Source of the DNA: Methylophilus medardensis
Lineage (GTDB): Bacteria; Pseudomonadota; Gammaproteobacteria; Burkholderiales; Methylophilaceae
DNA: 64,000 nucleotides
NCBI RefSeq assembly: GCF_006363915.1
Contig: NZ_CP040946.1
Strand: one strand, 5' to 3'
Under the pieces are notes generated by a model. The model was not told the origin of the DNA and searched no databases. It worked only from the letters and a program-made list of their open reading frames with translations. This document shows positions 44,761 through 53,502 of this stretch, one piece after another. Made by a program: the position numbers and the translations under genes. Position 1 is the stretch's first letter. Each line of letters opens with the position of its first letter.

Positions 44761-45083
44761 AGTTACTCCTGTGCTTTTTCTATTAATATCGTAGCAGAAC
44801 TGCTCTCCAAACCGCTTACACCTAATCGCAATTTACTATCGCGATAAAGATAGGTTAACACCTTATTTTACAAGGCTTTGGCCTAAGTTTGTGTGCTAAA
44901 CATTAAACCTTCATAGTCACAAATGCAAGCCTTTTTCGTTAAGTTTTTGATGATTTATAAGATAGCAGAGTAGGGCTTGTAACCTGATTTAGAGCGGCTG
45001 TAATAGTCGTTAATCGCATTTAAAAATCCATTAAAATTGATTGGCGGCTGTGATATTTATGGGCTATAATCGCGCCTTCTTTC
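44761..45083. promoter_or_regulatory. Divergent spacer between aldehyde dehydrogenase and tRNA-Ser
   Basis: AT-rich non-coding stretch. The right end carries the tRNA promoter; the left part must contain the aldehyde dehydrogenase promoter, but no convincing sigma-70 or sigma-54 element was found. Confidence 0.4.
45041..45070 (+). promoter_or_regulatory. Sigma-70 promoter for tRNA-Ser
   Basis: A perfect TATAAT (45065-45070) lies 14 bases before the tRNA, with TTGGCG 18 bases further upstream. Confidence 0.65.
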
Positions 45084-45173
45084 GGAGAGATGGATGAGCG
45101 GTTTAAGTCACCACCCTGGAAAGGTGGCATAGGGGTAACTCTATCGAGGGTTCGAATCCCTCTCTCTCCGCCA
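45084..45173 (+). tRNA. tRNA-Ser (GGA)
   Basis: A 90-base class II tRNA. The acceptor stem ggagaga / tctctcc, discriminator G and encoded CCA are present. The anticodon loop ctGGAaa on a ccacc/ggtgg stem reads serine UCC/UCU codons. The long variable arm and the T-loop ggttcgaatcc are clear. Confidence 0.97.
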
Positions 45174-45178
45174 AATAT

Positions 45179-45206
45179 AAAAAGCACCCAACGGGTGCTT
45201 TTTGTT
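45179..45206 (+). terminator. Intrinsic terminator after tRNA-Ser
   Basis: The stem aaaagcaccc / gggtgctttt followed by T-rich sequence. Confidence 0.9.
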
Positions 45207-45223
45207 TTGTGTGTCAGCCCAGT

Positions 45224-45541
45224 TTACAGCGGCTTCTTTTTATCAATTAATTTATCGGCTTTGGTGGTTTCTGTTGCCATTGGCTTTTTACCGCTGACAC
45301 TCACGTCTTTTTTAAGATTAGCCAGCGTCGCTTGGCCAATGCCCGGCACTTGATCTAACTCGTCAACAGATTTGAATCCGCCATTTTTTTTACGATACTC
45401 CATGATGGCTTGGGCTTTGGCGGGCCCTATGCCATTCAGCGTTTCAAGTTCCGCTTGACTGGCTGTGTTGATATCTACGCCAGCAAAGGCTGCCGGTAAC
45501 CACATGAAATACATTAGATAAGCGATTAAGGTTTTTTTCAT
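45224..45541 (-). CDS. ComEA-like helix-hairpin-helix DNA-binding protein
   Basis: A 105-residue protein starting at 45541 (GGAGGAAC before the ATG). A signal peptide (MKKTLIAYLMYFMWLPAAFA) precedes two helix-hairpin-helix motifs (LETLNGIGPAKAQAIMEYR and LDQVPGIGQATLANLKK), the ComEA arrangement for periplasmic binding of incoming DNA during transformation. A lysine-rich tail follows. No other competence gene is nearby, so a competence role is inferred from family only. Confidence 0.85.
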   Translation of the reverse strand: MKKTLIAYLMYFMWLPAAFAGVDINTASQAELETLNGIGPAKAQAIMEYRKKNGGFKSVDELDQVPGIGQATLANLKKDVSVSGKKPMATETTKADKLIDKKKPL

Positions 45542-45563
45542 AGTTCCTCCGTTTGGTCTAAAT

Positions 45564-45594
45564 AAAAAAACAGGCTTCATGGCCTGTTTTTATT
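45564..45594 (-). terminator. Intrinsic terminator between pyrF and the ComEA-like gene
   Basis: The caggc / gcctg stem is flanked by A- and T-runs and can work in either direction; on the minus strand it follows pyrF. Confidence 0.75.
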
Positions 45595-45649
45595 CTACGC
45601 AAAGCATTGAGTGGAGTAGAGAATCGGAACCTTAATTTAATAACTTATG

Positions 45650-46345
45650 TTAAATATTATTAATTATTGCGTTTAAAGCAACAAGGGGATCGGGTGCTTG
45701 CGTGATCGGCCTACCAATCACCAAATAATGCGCTCCCAGCGCTAATGCGGCTTCTGGCGTCACGATACGGGTTTGATCATCTTGATTTGCGTCGACTGGT
45801 CGAATACCAGGCGTGACCAAGCAAAAGTCGGAGCCAAGCGTCTGTTTAAGCACACTGGCTTCTTGCGCTGAACAAACCACACCATCTAAGCCAGCTTGTT
45901 GCGTCATGTTGGCTAATGCCAGCACATGCTCCGTTAATGGACGCTGAATACCGAGGCTACCTAAAGTGGCTTCATCCATACTGGTGAGTACGGTCACTGC
46001 AATCAGAAGAGGCGCTTGGGAACCATAGATTTTATCGAGGCCTTCTCTCGCCGCCACCATCATGGGGATGCCGCCACTAGCATGTACATTGAGCATCCAT
46101 ACCCCTAGGTTGGCGGCCGCCTGACAGGCTTTGGCAACCGTATTCGGGATGTCATGAAATTTGAGATCCAGAAATACGTCATAGTCACGTTTAACTAAAG
46201 ATTCAACGAAAGCGGGGCCAGCGGCGGTAAATAACTCTTTGCCTACTTTCAACTTGCAAAGTGTTGGATCTAAGCGATCGACGAGTGCATTGGCAGCGGC
46301 TGCTTCAGCATAATCAAGCGCCACAATAATTTTGCTATCAGTCAT
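45650..46345 (-). CDS. pyrF: Orotidine-5'-phosphate decarboxylase
   Basis: A 231-residue enzyme of UMP synthesis that decarboxylates OMP. The N-terminal IIVALDYAEAA, the catalytic Lys-Asp network FLDLKFHDIPNTV and the phosphate-binding TPGIRP and GAHYLVIGRPI loops identify it. It is 39 bp downstream of lapB, as in the conserved ihfB-lapAB-pyrF neighbourhood. Confidence 0.96.
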   Translation of the reverse strand: MTDSKIIVALDYAEAAAANALVDRLDPTLCKLKVGKELFTAAGPAFVESLVKRDYDVFLDLKFHDIPNTVAKACQAAANLGVWMLNVHASGGIPMMVAAREGLDKIYGSQAPLLIAVTVLTSMDEATLGSLGIQRPLTEHVLALANMTQQAGLDGVVCSAQEASVLKQTLGSDFCLVTPGIRPVDANQDDQTRIVTPEAALALGAHYLVIGRPITQAPDPLVALNAIINNI

Positions 46346-46384
46346 ATTCAGAGTCAGTTGAACAATAAAGTTGGGGAAAGCGAA

Positions 46385-47617
46385 TCACTTGCGTTTGAGC
46401 AGTTTGATATCTCGGATTGTCGCCTCGGAAGGCTCGGGCGGGAGTGATTCCCAAGCGTTGCAAGCAGGGCATTGCCAGTGGTATTGTTTTGCACGAAAGC
46501 CGCACTGATCACAGTAATAGGCAGCGCGGTCACCAATGGCGTTACGTACCGTTTGCTGCATCAACTGTAAATCATGCTGTTCATCATCCAGCATGGCACG
46601 GGCTTGTAATAGTTGATCCAGTGACTTGAGGCTCGGCTTGCGGATTAATTCAGTGCGTGCCAGTTTTGCGGCTTTATCGGGGCCCTCAGCTTGCAAGGTG
46701 GCCTCGTAAAGCACCGACATCATGCTACTGATTTGGTAAGTTTCAAGGTATTGATGCAACTGATTGAGACCCTCACTTAGGCCTTTTCCTGGTGTGTGTG
46801 TAGACTCAGGCTCGGTTTCACCATACAGCAATGCATAACTTTTGAGCATTTTTTGCGCGACTAAGCCGAGGTGCTCAGGGGCTTGCATTTCAATCCGTTT
46901 CCAAAAGGCAATGGCATCCGTATGATGACCTTGTTGGGCTGCGATATCGCCCAGCAGCACATTGGCTCGCACGCAGTTTTTGTTTGCATCGAGCGCAAGC
47001 AACAGCTGCGTTTTGGCTTGCGTCCAATCTTGGCTAATCATTGCATTTGCGGCGAGCTCACAATAATATTGCGCGACTTCTTTGCGATACGATATCCCAG
47101 ACGAACGCTCTAATTCTATTGCCATAGCAATGGCTTGAGACCACTCGCGTTCTTTGACATAAATCTCTAGCAGATGACGTAGGGCAGCCTGCTCGTAGCG
47201 AGTGTGACGTAAGGTCTGAAAAATTTCTTCGGCGCGATCATATAAACCGGCTTTAAAGTAATCTTGGGCCAACTCCACTTTAATGGATGTGGATTGCTGC
47301 TCGGTCAGCTCATAGTTTTCTAGCAGGTTCATGTGCAGGTGAATGGCACGGTCTGTTTCACCCGTTCTGCGAAACAGACTACCAAGCACAAAGTGCAGCT
47401 CTAAAGAGTCTTTATTGAGATACAGCGCCTCACTGAAAGCATCTACCGCTTTGTGGTACTGGTCTGCAATAAGCAGATTCAGTCCTTTAAAATACGTCGC
47501 GGGCAAGGAGGTGGATTCAGCAATCAGTTGCTTGATGTCCACACGGGCGGCAATCCAGCCCAACGTAAAAAACAGCGGCAGGATCAATAGCCACCAATAT
47601 TCAAATTCAACCAACAT
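46385..47617 (-). CDS. lapB: Lipopolysaccharide assembly protein LapB (YciM)
   Basis: A 410-residue inner-membrane TPR protein that, with FtsH, controls LpxC turnover and LPS synthesis. One N-terminal transmembrane helix (YWWLLILPLFFTLGWIAARV) is followed by nine or so TPR-like repeats and a C-terminal rubredoxin-type zinc site (YYCDQCGF and QCPACNAWESL). The short companion gene lapA normally found just upstream is not present in the 131 bp before ihfB. Confidence 0.95.
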   Translation of the reverse strand: MLVEFEYWWLLILPLFFTLGWIAARVDIKQLIAESTSLPATYFKGLNLLIADQYHKAVDAFSEALYLNKDSLELHFVLGSLFRRTGETDRAIHLHMNLLENYELTEQQSTSIKVELAQDYFKAGLYDRAEEIFQTLRHTRYEQAALRHLLEIYVKEREWSQAIAMAIELERSSGISYRKEVAQYYCELAANAMISQDWTQAKTQLLLALDANKNCVRANVLLGDIAAQQGHHTDAIAFWKRIEMQAPEHLGLVAQKMLKSYALLYGETEPESTHTPGKGLSEGLNQLHQYLETYQISSMMSVLYEATLQAEGPDKAAKLARTELIRKPSLKSLDQLLQARAMLDDEQHDLQLMQQTVRNAIGDRAAYYCDQCGFRAKQYHWQCPACNAWESLPPEPSEATIRDIKLLKRK

Positions 47618-47694
47618 AAGAGGTCTCTTTTCAGGTCAGGCTATATTTTACCCAAGCAATGGGCGATACGCTATGAATAGCGTGAATGCCGGAT

Positions 47695-47727
47695 AAAAAA
47701 AACGGTATCCGAAGATACCGTTTTTTA
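47695..47727 (-). terminator. Intrinsic terminator after ihfB
   Basis: The aaacggtatc / gataccgttt stem with flanking A- and T-runs lies 22 bp after the ihfB stop on the minus strand, separating it from lapB. Confidence 0.85.
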
Positions 47728-47748
47728 GGACTGCACAATCAAAAAATT

Positions 47749-48036
47749 TTAAGATTCGATAGCATCTACGCGGTCACGCAACTCTTTACCAGCCTTAAAG
47801 TGAGGAACGTATTTCGCCGGCACTTGCACCTTGGTGCCCGTTTTCGGATTGCGTCCTAAACGAGGCGGGCGATAGTTAAGGCTAAAGCTACCAAAACCGC
47901 GTATTTCGATACGCTCCCCAGTCGCCAAGTTTTCTGTCATCGCATCGAGGATGGTTTTGACGGATAACTCGGCATCTTTCAGCACTAATTGCGGAAAGCG
48001 CTGGGCAAGCAAGTCTATCAGTTCAGATCTTGTCAT
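47749..48036 (-). CDS. ihfB: Integration host factor beta subunit
   Basis: A 95-residue DNABII protein that bends DNA as a heterodimer with IhfA. The RIEIRGFGSFSLNYRPPRLGRNPKTG arm region (shown in part) carries the intercalating proline. It lies 14 bp after rpsA, the conserved rpsA-ihfB arrangement. Confidence 0.96.
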   Translation of the reverse strand: MTRSELIDLLAQRFPQLVLKDAELSVKTILDAMTENLATGERIEIRGFGSFSLNYRPPRLGRNPKTGTKVQVPAKYVPHFKAGKELRDRVDAIES

Positions 48037-48050
48037 GATCTAAAGCCTTC

Positions 48051-49547
48051 TTATTTTTTGCTATCCAGTTTGGCTTTCAACAAAGCACCCAAGTTGGTGG
48101 TACCTGCAGAAGCTTCGTCGATCATCACGTCGTCAGCTTTTGCTTTCTTGGCTTTTGGTTTGCCAGATTTGTCGTCACCAATCGGAGCGCTGTTACCGCT
48201 AGGATCTTCAGTTAACTGTTTTACGCCCAGAGAAATACGCTCTTTCTCAACATCAATACCCAAGATAACGGCTTGCAGCTCATCACCTTTCTTGAAGTTG
48301 CGAATGGCTTCTTCACCTGATTGTGTCCATGACAGGTCAGACAAATGTACCAAGCCATCGATGCCACCTGGCAAACCAATGAACACGCCAAAGTCAGTGA
48401 TAGACTTGATTTGGCCAGCGACTTTGTCGCCTTTCGCATGGGTTGCAGCAAAGTCATCCCATGGGTTTGGTTTACACTGTTTCATACCCAATGACAGACG
48501 ACGACGGTCTTCGTCGATCTCCAAGATCATCACTTCAACTTCGTCGCCCAATTGTGCGATTTTGCCCGGGTGAATGTTTTTGTTGGTCCAGTCCATTTCA
48601 GAAACGTGTACCAAACCTTCGATGCCTGGCTCTACTTCAACGAATGCACCGTAGTCAGTCAGGTTAGACACTTTACCGAACAGGCGTGTGCCTACTGGGT
48701 AACGACGGCTCAAAGCAACCCATGGGTCATCGCCTAATTGTTTGATACCCAGAGAAACACGGTTTTTCTCTTGATCGAATTTCAGGATTTTGGCTTCAAC
48801 TTCTTCACCAACAGTCAGCACTTCTGAAGGGTGCTTGACGCGGCGCCATGCCAAGTCAGTAATGTGCAACAGGCCATCAATACCACCCAGATCCACGAAC
48901 GCGCCGTAGTCTGTGATGTTTTTAACGATGCCTTTGATCACTGCGCCTTCAGTCAGGCTACCCAGCAATGCTTCACGGTCAGCGCCCAGTGTGTCTTCCA
49001 TCACTGCGCGACGTGAAACCACGATGTTGTTACGCTTACGGTCCAGCTTGATGACTTTAAAATCCCACTCTTTGTTCTCGTAAGGGGTGGTGTCTTTTAC
49101 TGGACGAATGTCTACTAATGAGCCTGGCAAGAAAGCCATGATGCCACTCACAGAAACGCGCAGACCGCCTTTGACACGGCTGCTCACAAAACCTTTGACC
49201 ACGCGGCCTTCGTTCATGGCTTCTTCCAGATCCAGCCATGCTTGCATTTTCTTCGCTTTTTCGCGAGAGAGTTGTGTAGAACCAAAACCATCTTCCAGTT
49301 TTTCGATCGCTACTTTAACAAAGTCGCCAACGGCAACTTCAAGTTCGCCTTGCGCATTTTTAAATTCGCTAGCGTTGATAACGCTCTCGGATTTTAAGCC
49401 AGCGTTCACGATGACGAAATCATTGTCTACAGAAACCACTTCGGCGGTGATTACTTCACCAGCGCGCATTTCCTGGCGTGCCAGGCTTTCTTCGAAGAGG
49501 GCTGCAAAAGATTCCATGGAAGAAGATGTATTAGAAATAGAAGCCAT
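48051..49547 (-). CDS. rpsA: 30S ribosomal protein S1 with five S1 domains
   Basis: A 498-residue S1 that docks mRNA on the 30S subunit. The ATG at 49547 (MASISNTSSSMESFAALFEESL) is preferred to an in-frame TTG at 49562. Five OB-fold S1 domains are visible, beginning near GEVITAEVVS, GRVVKGFVSS, GAVIKGIVKN, GTRLFGKVSN and GDKVAGQIKS. The sixth domain of the E. coli-type protein is absent; instead a lysine-rich, low-complexity tail (SGKPKAKKAKADD) ends the protein. Long S1 proteins usually have about 555-570 residues. Confidence 0.95.
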   Translation of the reverse strand: MASISNTSSSMESFAALFEESLARQEMRAGEVITAEVVSVDNDFVIVNAGLKSESVINASEFKNAQGELEVAVGDFVKVAIEKLEDGFGSTQLSREKAKKMQAWLDLEEAMNEGRVVKGFVSSRVKGGLRVSVSGIMAFLPGSLVDIRPVKDTTPYENKEWDFKVIKLDRKRNNIVVSRRAVMEDTLGADREALLGSLTEGAVIKGIVKNITDYGAFVDLGGIDGLLHITDLAWRRVKHPSEVLTVGEEVEAKILKFDQEKNRVSLGIKQLGDDPWVALSRRYPVGTRLFGKVSNLTDYGAFVEVEPGIEGLVHVSEMDWTNKNIHPGKIAQLGDEVEVMILEIDEDRRRLSLGMKQCKPNPWDDFAATHAKGDKVAGQIKSITDFGVFIGLPGGIDGLVHLSDLSWTQSGEEAIRNFKKGDELQAVILGIDVEKERISLGVKQLTEDPSGNSAPIGDDKSGKPKAKKAKADDVMIDEASAGTTNLGALLKAKLDSKK

Positions 49548-49636
49548 TAAAAAATTGTCCAATTTTTACTCGAATGAAAGACAGACATCTTTCAGCGAGC
49601 CATTGCTACGTAGGGATACGCCATCAATGGAAAAGG

Positions 49637-49670
49637 TTAAAAAATATTGCTCAAGGGTTACTTGAGCAAT
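49637..49670 (-). terminator. Intrinsic terminator after cmk
   Basis: A perfect 10-bp inverted repeat (attgctcaag / cttgagcaat) with a 5-base loop is followed on the minus strand by a run of T. It lies in the 182-bp cmk-rpsA gap, so rpsA is likely to have its own promoter in the remaining 90 bp. Confidence 0.85.
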
Positions 49671-49729
49671 CCGAGTCCGAAACTATACACAAAAAATTTA
49701 TTGAGTTCAATGACTTATGCAATCTTTTA

Positions 49730-50404
49730 TCATGATTGCAACCCTTTTTTAAAGGCTTCAACCACGATTGCGACCGCCTGTTCAATGTTCTTGTCCGTCG
49801 TGTCTAACAAAATGGCGTCGGGTAATTGTTTTAACGGGGCAGCGACGCGCTGGCTGTCACGCAAATCCCGCTGCTGTAAGTCTGCAAGAATCGCCGCGTA
49901 ATCAGCGCGTTCACCGCGTTGCAACAATTGATCATAACGGCGCTGTGCGCGCGTTTCGACTGCGGCGGTGAGAAAAATCTTTAAACAAGCATCCGGAAAA
50001 ATCACGGAACCAATGTCGCGCCCATCGCCCACCAGACCCGGCGCTTGCCTGAAGTTTCTTTGGGTTTGCAGCAAGGCAGTGCGCACCTCTGGATGCACCG
50101 CCACCTCAGATGCCCCTTTGCCCATCTGCTCACTGCGAATCTGTGCACTGACCTGCAATCCATCTAGTAATACTTCCCCATGCGCAAAGCTGATATGCAT
50201 GTCAGCGGCTATGCTTGCCACCTTGGCCGCATCAGACCAAGCGATATTTTGATGATGCGCTGCGTAAGCTAGCAAACGATACAGCGCACCAGAGTCGAGG
50301 TAATGAAAGCCAAAATGACTCGCGACACGTTCTGCAACGCTGCCCTTGCCAGAGGCAGAGGGGCCATCAATCGCAATAACCGGTGGGAGAGAGGTAATTT
50401 CCAT
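49730..50404 (-). CDS. cmk: Cytidylate kinase
   Basis: A 224-residue CMP/dCMP kinase. The P-loop GPSASGKGSVAERVA (residues about 13-27), HYLDSGALYR and DGRDIGSVIFPDA substrate-binding motifs are intact. It lies between aroA and rpsA as in most betaproteobacteria. Confidence 0.96.
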   Translation of the reverse strand: MEITSLPPVIAIDGPSASGKGSVAERVASHFGFHYLDSGALYRLLAYAAHHQNIAWSDAAKVASIAADMHISFAHGEVLLDGLQVSAQIRSEQMGKGASEVAVHPEVRTALLQTQRNFRQAPGLVGDGRDIGSVIFPDACLKIFLTAAVETRAQRRYDQLLQRGERADYAAILADLQQRDLRDSQRVAAPLKQLPDAILLDTTDKNIEQAVAIVVEAFKKGLQS

Positions 50405-50495
50405 AAATTTAGTTTATCAATCTGTTTAAAACAATGAATTGGATTTAATTTAACCTTTTTTTTATCATGACTACATAGAGTTTAAGGGGTCTGTC

Positions 50496-50720
50496 ATGAT
50501 TAAAACCGCTTCATTTGCCATGTTGCATTTCAGCGTTGCATTCACCATCGCCTATCTGTTCACTGGGAGCCTGTTGGTCGGTGGGCTCATGGCTCTAGTA
50601 GAGCCCGCTTGTAATACGGTTGTGTTTTATTTTCACGAGCGCGCCTGGCAACGGCATCAGCACGGCCATGCAGCAACGGCTGCTGAGCCGGATGAACACG
50701 AGTGGGCTTATGCCGCGTAA
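50496..50720 (+). CDS. DUF2061 small membrane protein
   Basis: A 74-residue protein with two predicted transmembrane helices (FAMLHFSVAFTIAYLF and VGGLMALVEPACNTVVFYF) followed by HERAW, the recognisable DUF2061 pattern, then a His/Glu-rich tail. It is encoded opposite to the aroA-cmk genes around it, with AAGGGG before the ATG. Function unknown for the family. Confidence 0.8.
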   Translation: MIKTASFAMLHFSVAFTIAYLFTGSLLVGGLMALVEPACNTVVFYFHERAWQRHQHGHAATAAEPDEHEWAYAA

Positions 50721-50736
50721 CGATGAGCCATCTACA

Positions 50737-52017
50737 TCAGCGCACGATGCTGGCAAACACTTTAAAGTAATCCGGAAACGTTTTTGCCACGCACTTTGGG
50801 TCGTTGATCGTAATCGGTACGCCGGCCAAGCTGACTAACGAAAAGCACATGGCCATACGGTGGTCATCATAGGTGTCAATGATGGCGTTGGGTGTGAGCT
50901 GTGTTGGCGGCGTAATTTGAATGGAATCCTCACGCTCAACGACCACCGCGCCCACTTTGCGTAATTCAGTGGCCATGGCGGCAATCCGATCTGTCTCTTT
51001 GACGCGCCAACTGGCAATATTGCGCAGGGTGGTGGTGCCTTTGGCAAAAAGGGCCATGACGGCCAAAGTCATGGCCGCATCAGGAATATGATTGCAATCG
51101 AGGTCAATCGCTTTGAGCGGCTGTGTTTTTTCTGCGCGCACGTGATTTTCACCGTAAGTGAAGCGGCCACCCATTAAGCTGGCCGCCTCCGCGAAGCGGA
51201 TATCCCCTTGAATACTATGCTGCCCAACACCATTCACCGTGACATCGCCCGCCACAATGCCTGCAGCAATAAAATAGGAGGCACTAGAGGCATCGCCTTC
51301 GACATAAAGCGCGCTTGGCGATTGATAATGGGTTGCGGCAGGCACATAGAACCGCTGCCATTGGTCGCGTTGCACCGTCACACCAAACTGTTGCATCAAG
51401 TTAAGTGTGATTTCAATATAAGGTTTTGATATCAGCTCACCCACCACCTCAATGGTCGCTGCTTGTCCGGTGAGCGGCAGTGCCATTAATAAGGCAGTCA
51501 AAAACTGGCTTGAGACATCCCCACGAATTTGTATGGCTTGGCTTACGTCCAGTTGCGCCGGTGAAATTTGTAGGGGAGGGTAGCCCGAGTTTGACTCATA
51601 ATTAATATTCGCGCCGGCCTGCTGCAAGGCATCGACCAAGTCACCAATTGGGCGCTCATGCATACGCGGCACTCCATGTAGGTGGTAATGCCCCCCCATA
51701 AACGCCAAAGTAGCAGTCAATGGCCTAAAAGCGGTGCCTGCGTTACCTAAAAATAAGTCTGCTTGTTTGTTAGGAAAAGAACCCGCGCATCCGGTAACTT
51801 GCCAGGCATGCTCCCCAATATTTTTTAACTGCACGCCCAGTGTCGACAAGGCTTCTAGCATCCGAGCTGTGTCGTCTGAGGCAAGTAAATCTCGAATGAC
51901 AGTATCACCATCAGCCAATGCAGCCAATAACAAGGTGCGATTAGAAATACTTTTAGAGCCGGGTAGGGTAATCGCGCCTAGCGCGTGGTGTGCAGCAGGT
52001 AAATGCAGTTGTTCCAT
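50737..52017 (-). CDS. aroA: 5-enolpyruvylshikimate-3-phosphate synthase
   Basis: A 426-residue EPSP synthase of the shikimate pathway. The start MEQLHLP at 52017 is chosen because the longer frame upstream is not conserved. Motifs: LPGSKSISNRTLLLAALADG, GNAGTAFRPLTA, and DYHDHRMAM-like DTYDDHRMAM and VKETDRIAAMA. Catalytic Lys and Asp/Glu positions are present. The GNAGTAFRP motif is the common glyphosate-sensitive class I form. It is 19 bp after the prephenate dehydrogenase gene. Confidence 0.96.
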   Translation of the reverse strand: MEQLHLPAAHHALGAITLPGSKSISNRTLLLAALADGDTVIRDLLASDDTARMLEALSTLGVQLKNIGEHAWQVTGCAGSFPNKQADLFLGNAGTAFRPLTATLAFMGGHYHLHGVPRMHERPIGDLVDALQQAGANINYESNSGYPPLQISPAQLDVSQAIQIRGDVSSQFLTALLMALPLTGQAATIEVVGELISKPYIEITLNLMQQFGVTVQRDQWQRFYVPAATHYQSPSALYVEGDASSASYFIAAGIVAGDVTVNGVGQHSIQGDIRFAEAASLMGGRFTYGENHVRAEKTQPLKAIDLDCNHIPDAAMTLAVMALFAKGTTTLRNIASWRVKETDRIAAMATELRKVGAVVVEREDSIQITPPTQLTPNAIIDTYDDHRMAMCFSLVSLAGVPITINDPKCVAKTFPDYFKVFASIVR

Positions 52018-52036
52018 GGCAATCTTAAAGAAGGCG

Positions 52037-52906
52037 TTATTGAATTTTTGATTTAGCCCAGTCGTTGCGCGCATGGCTGGCATGCGCAAACAGGGCATGT
52101 AAGGCGTCCCCATCGTTTTGTACCAATAGGCTGGTCATCTCGGTCAGGGCTTGCTGGTAAATTTGCAGCTCGCGTAACAAGGCGGTTTTGTTGGCGAGCG
52201 CAATATCTCGCCACATTTCTGGATGGCTACCTGCAATTCGCGTAAAGTCACGAAAGCCACTTGCAGCAAATTTAAACAAAATATCGGCGTTATCACGTTT
52301 GGCTAAATCCTCAACCAAGGCAAACGCCAATAAATGCGGTAAGTGACTCACCGCAGCAAACACATGATCGTGAGCTTCTGCCGTCATACTCGACACGATC
52401 GCGCCGCAATCCTGCCACAAGCGGGTAACCTTCGCCAAGGCCTCTGGCGCAGTTTCATTCTCTGGGGTCAAAATCACATTTTTGCCGACATACAAATCAG
52501 CCATGGCGGCAGACGGGCCGCTTTTTTCAGCACCGGCAATCGGATGACCACCCACAAATTGGCTAAATTGAGGGCCGAGCTCCGTTCTGGCATAGCCCAT
52601 CACATCTGACTTAGTGCTGCCAGCATCCGTCAATACGGTGGAATCATTCAAAAACGGTCGAATTGCACGAAGAATCGCAGGCGTTTGTGCAACAGGCGTT
52701 GCGATAATGACCAGGTCTGCCGCTTGCATGGCGCTTGATAAATCGGTTTCTATTACGTCAATCAAACCCAATTGATAAGCTTCTTGCAGACTGTTGCTAT
52801 GACGACCAACACCGACTATTTGCGGTGCTTGAGGCAGCTTTTTAAGCGCAAGCGCCACTGAGCCCCCGATTAAACCAACCCCAAAGATAACAATTTTTTT
52901 AAACAT
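52037..52906 (-). CDS. tyrA: Prephenate dehydrogenase
   Basis: A 289-residue NAD(P)-dependent enzyme of tyrosine synthesis (prephenate/arogenate to hydroxyphenylpyruvate/tyrosine). The Rossmann motif IFGVGLIGGSVALALKK, LTDAGSTKSDV, GGHPIAGAEKSGP and the SHLPHLLAFALV helix with the catalytic His are present. The start at 52906 gives the usual N-terminus directly before the dinucleotide fold. It is the first gene of the tyrA-aroA-cmk run. Confidence 0.92.
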   Translation of the reverse strand: MFKKIVIFGVGLIGGSVALALKKLPQAPQIVGVGRHSNSLQEAYQLGLIDVIETDLSSAMQAADLVIIATPVAQTPAILRAIRPFLNDSTVLTDAGSTKSDVMGYARTELGPQFSQFVGGHPIAGAEKSGPSAAMADLYVGKNVILTPENETAPEALAKVTRLWQDCGAIVSSMTAEAHDHVFAAVSHLPHLLAFALVEDLAKRDNADILFKFAASGFRDFTRIAGSHPEMWRDIALANKTALLRELQIYQQALTEMTSLLVQNDGDALHALFAHASHARNDWAKSKIQ

Positions 52907-52944
52907 AATTGAATTGTACCATGGCATACAATTGGGCCCGAAGT

Positions 52945-52973
52945 TTGGTCCGCAGGCTTTTAAAGCGTATAAT
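52945..52973 (+). promoter_or_regulatory. Sigma-70 promoter for tmRNA
   Basis: TTGGTC (52945-52950) and TATAAT (52968-52973) with the optimal 17-bp spacing, ending 13 bases before the mature tmRNA. Confidence 0.85.
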
Positions 52974-52986
52974 CTGAGGTTGCATT

Positions 52987-53352
52987 GGGGCTGACCCGGT
53001 TTCGACGTGGGTTACAAAGCAGTGCAGGGCATACCGAGGATTCAGGTTCCCTCGTAAATCCATCTGAACAAGTATAGTCGCAAACGACGAAACTTACGCT
53101 TTAGCCGCTTAATCCCGGCTGAACGCTGCACCGAAGAGCCTCTCGGTCGGGCCGGGTAACCGGCAGCAGCGTCATTTAGAGAGGATCGTGCTTTATCGGG
53201 TTGCTTGGTAAGGCATTAAATCTAAGGCAGCTCGCTAGCCATCTGCTTGCTCGTTGGTGTGTGTCTAGTTAAATTCAAACAACACAGCTAAGTATGTAGA
53301 ACTGTCTGTGGAGGATTTGCGGACGGGGGTTCGATTCCCCCCAGCTCCACCA
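52987..53352 (+). ncRNA. ssrA: Transfer-messenger RNA (tmRNA)
   Basis: A 366-base tmRNA that rescues stalled ribosomes. The tRNA-like ends pair (ggggct at the 5' end with agctcc before the 3' ACCA), with the T-loop ggttcgattcc. The tag reading frame at 53080-53112 encodes ANDETYALAA and stop, close to the E. coli tag and ending in the protease-recognised LAA. Pseudoknot-forming G/C-rich segments surround it. The CCA is encoded. Confidence 0.97.
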
Positions 53353-53426
53353 ATATTGTAGTTGCTTGATGTAGTCACTTAAAATCGATTTAAACCACTG
53401 ATTTTATTTAGTTTTATGAGCGTAAA

Positions 53427-53458
53427 CAAAAGTTCACCTTCGGGTGGCTTTTTGTTTG
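53427..53458 (+). terminator. Terminator after tmRNA
   Basis: A caCC-TTCG-GGtg hairpin with T-rich 3' flank, about 75 bp after the tmRNA. Confidence 0.75.
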
Positions 53459-53502
53459 GCTAGAACTTCTTGTATGAAAGGCTTTTTTGTTATCGATACT
53501 TT

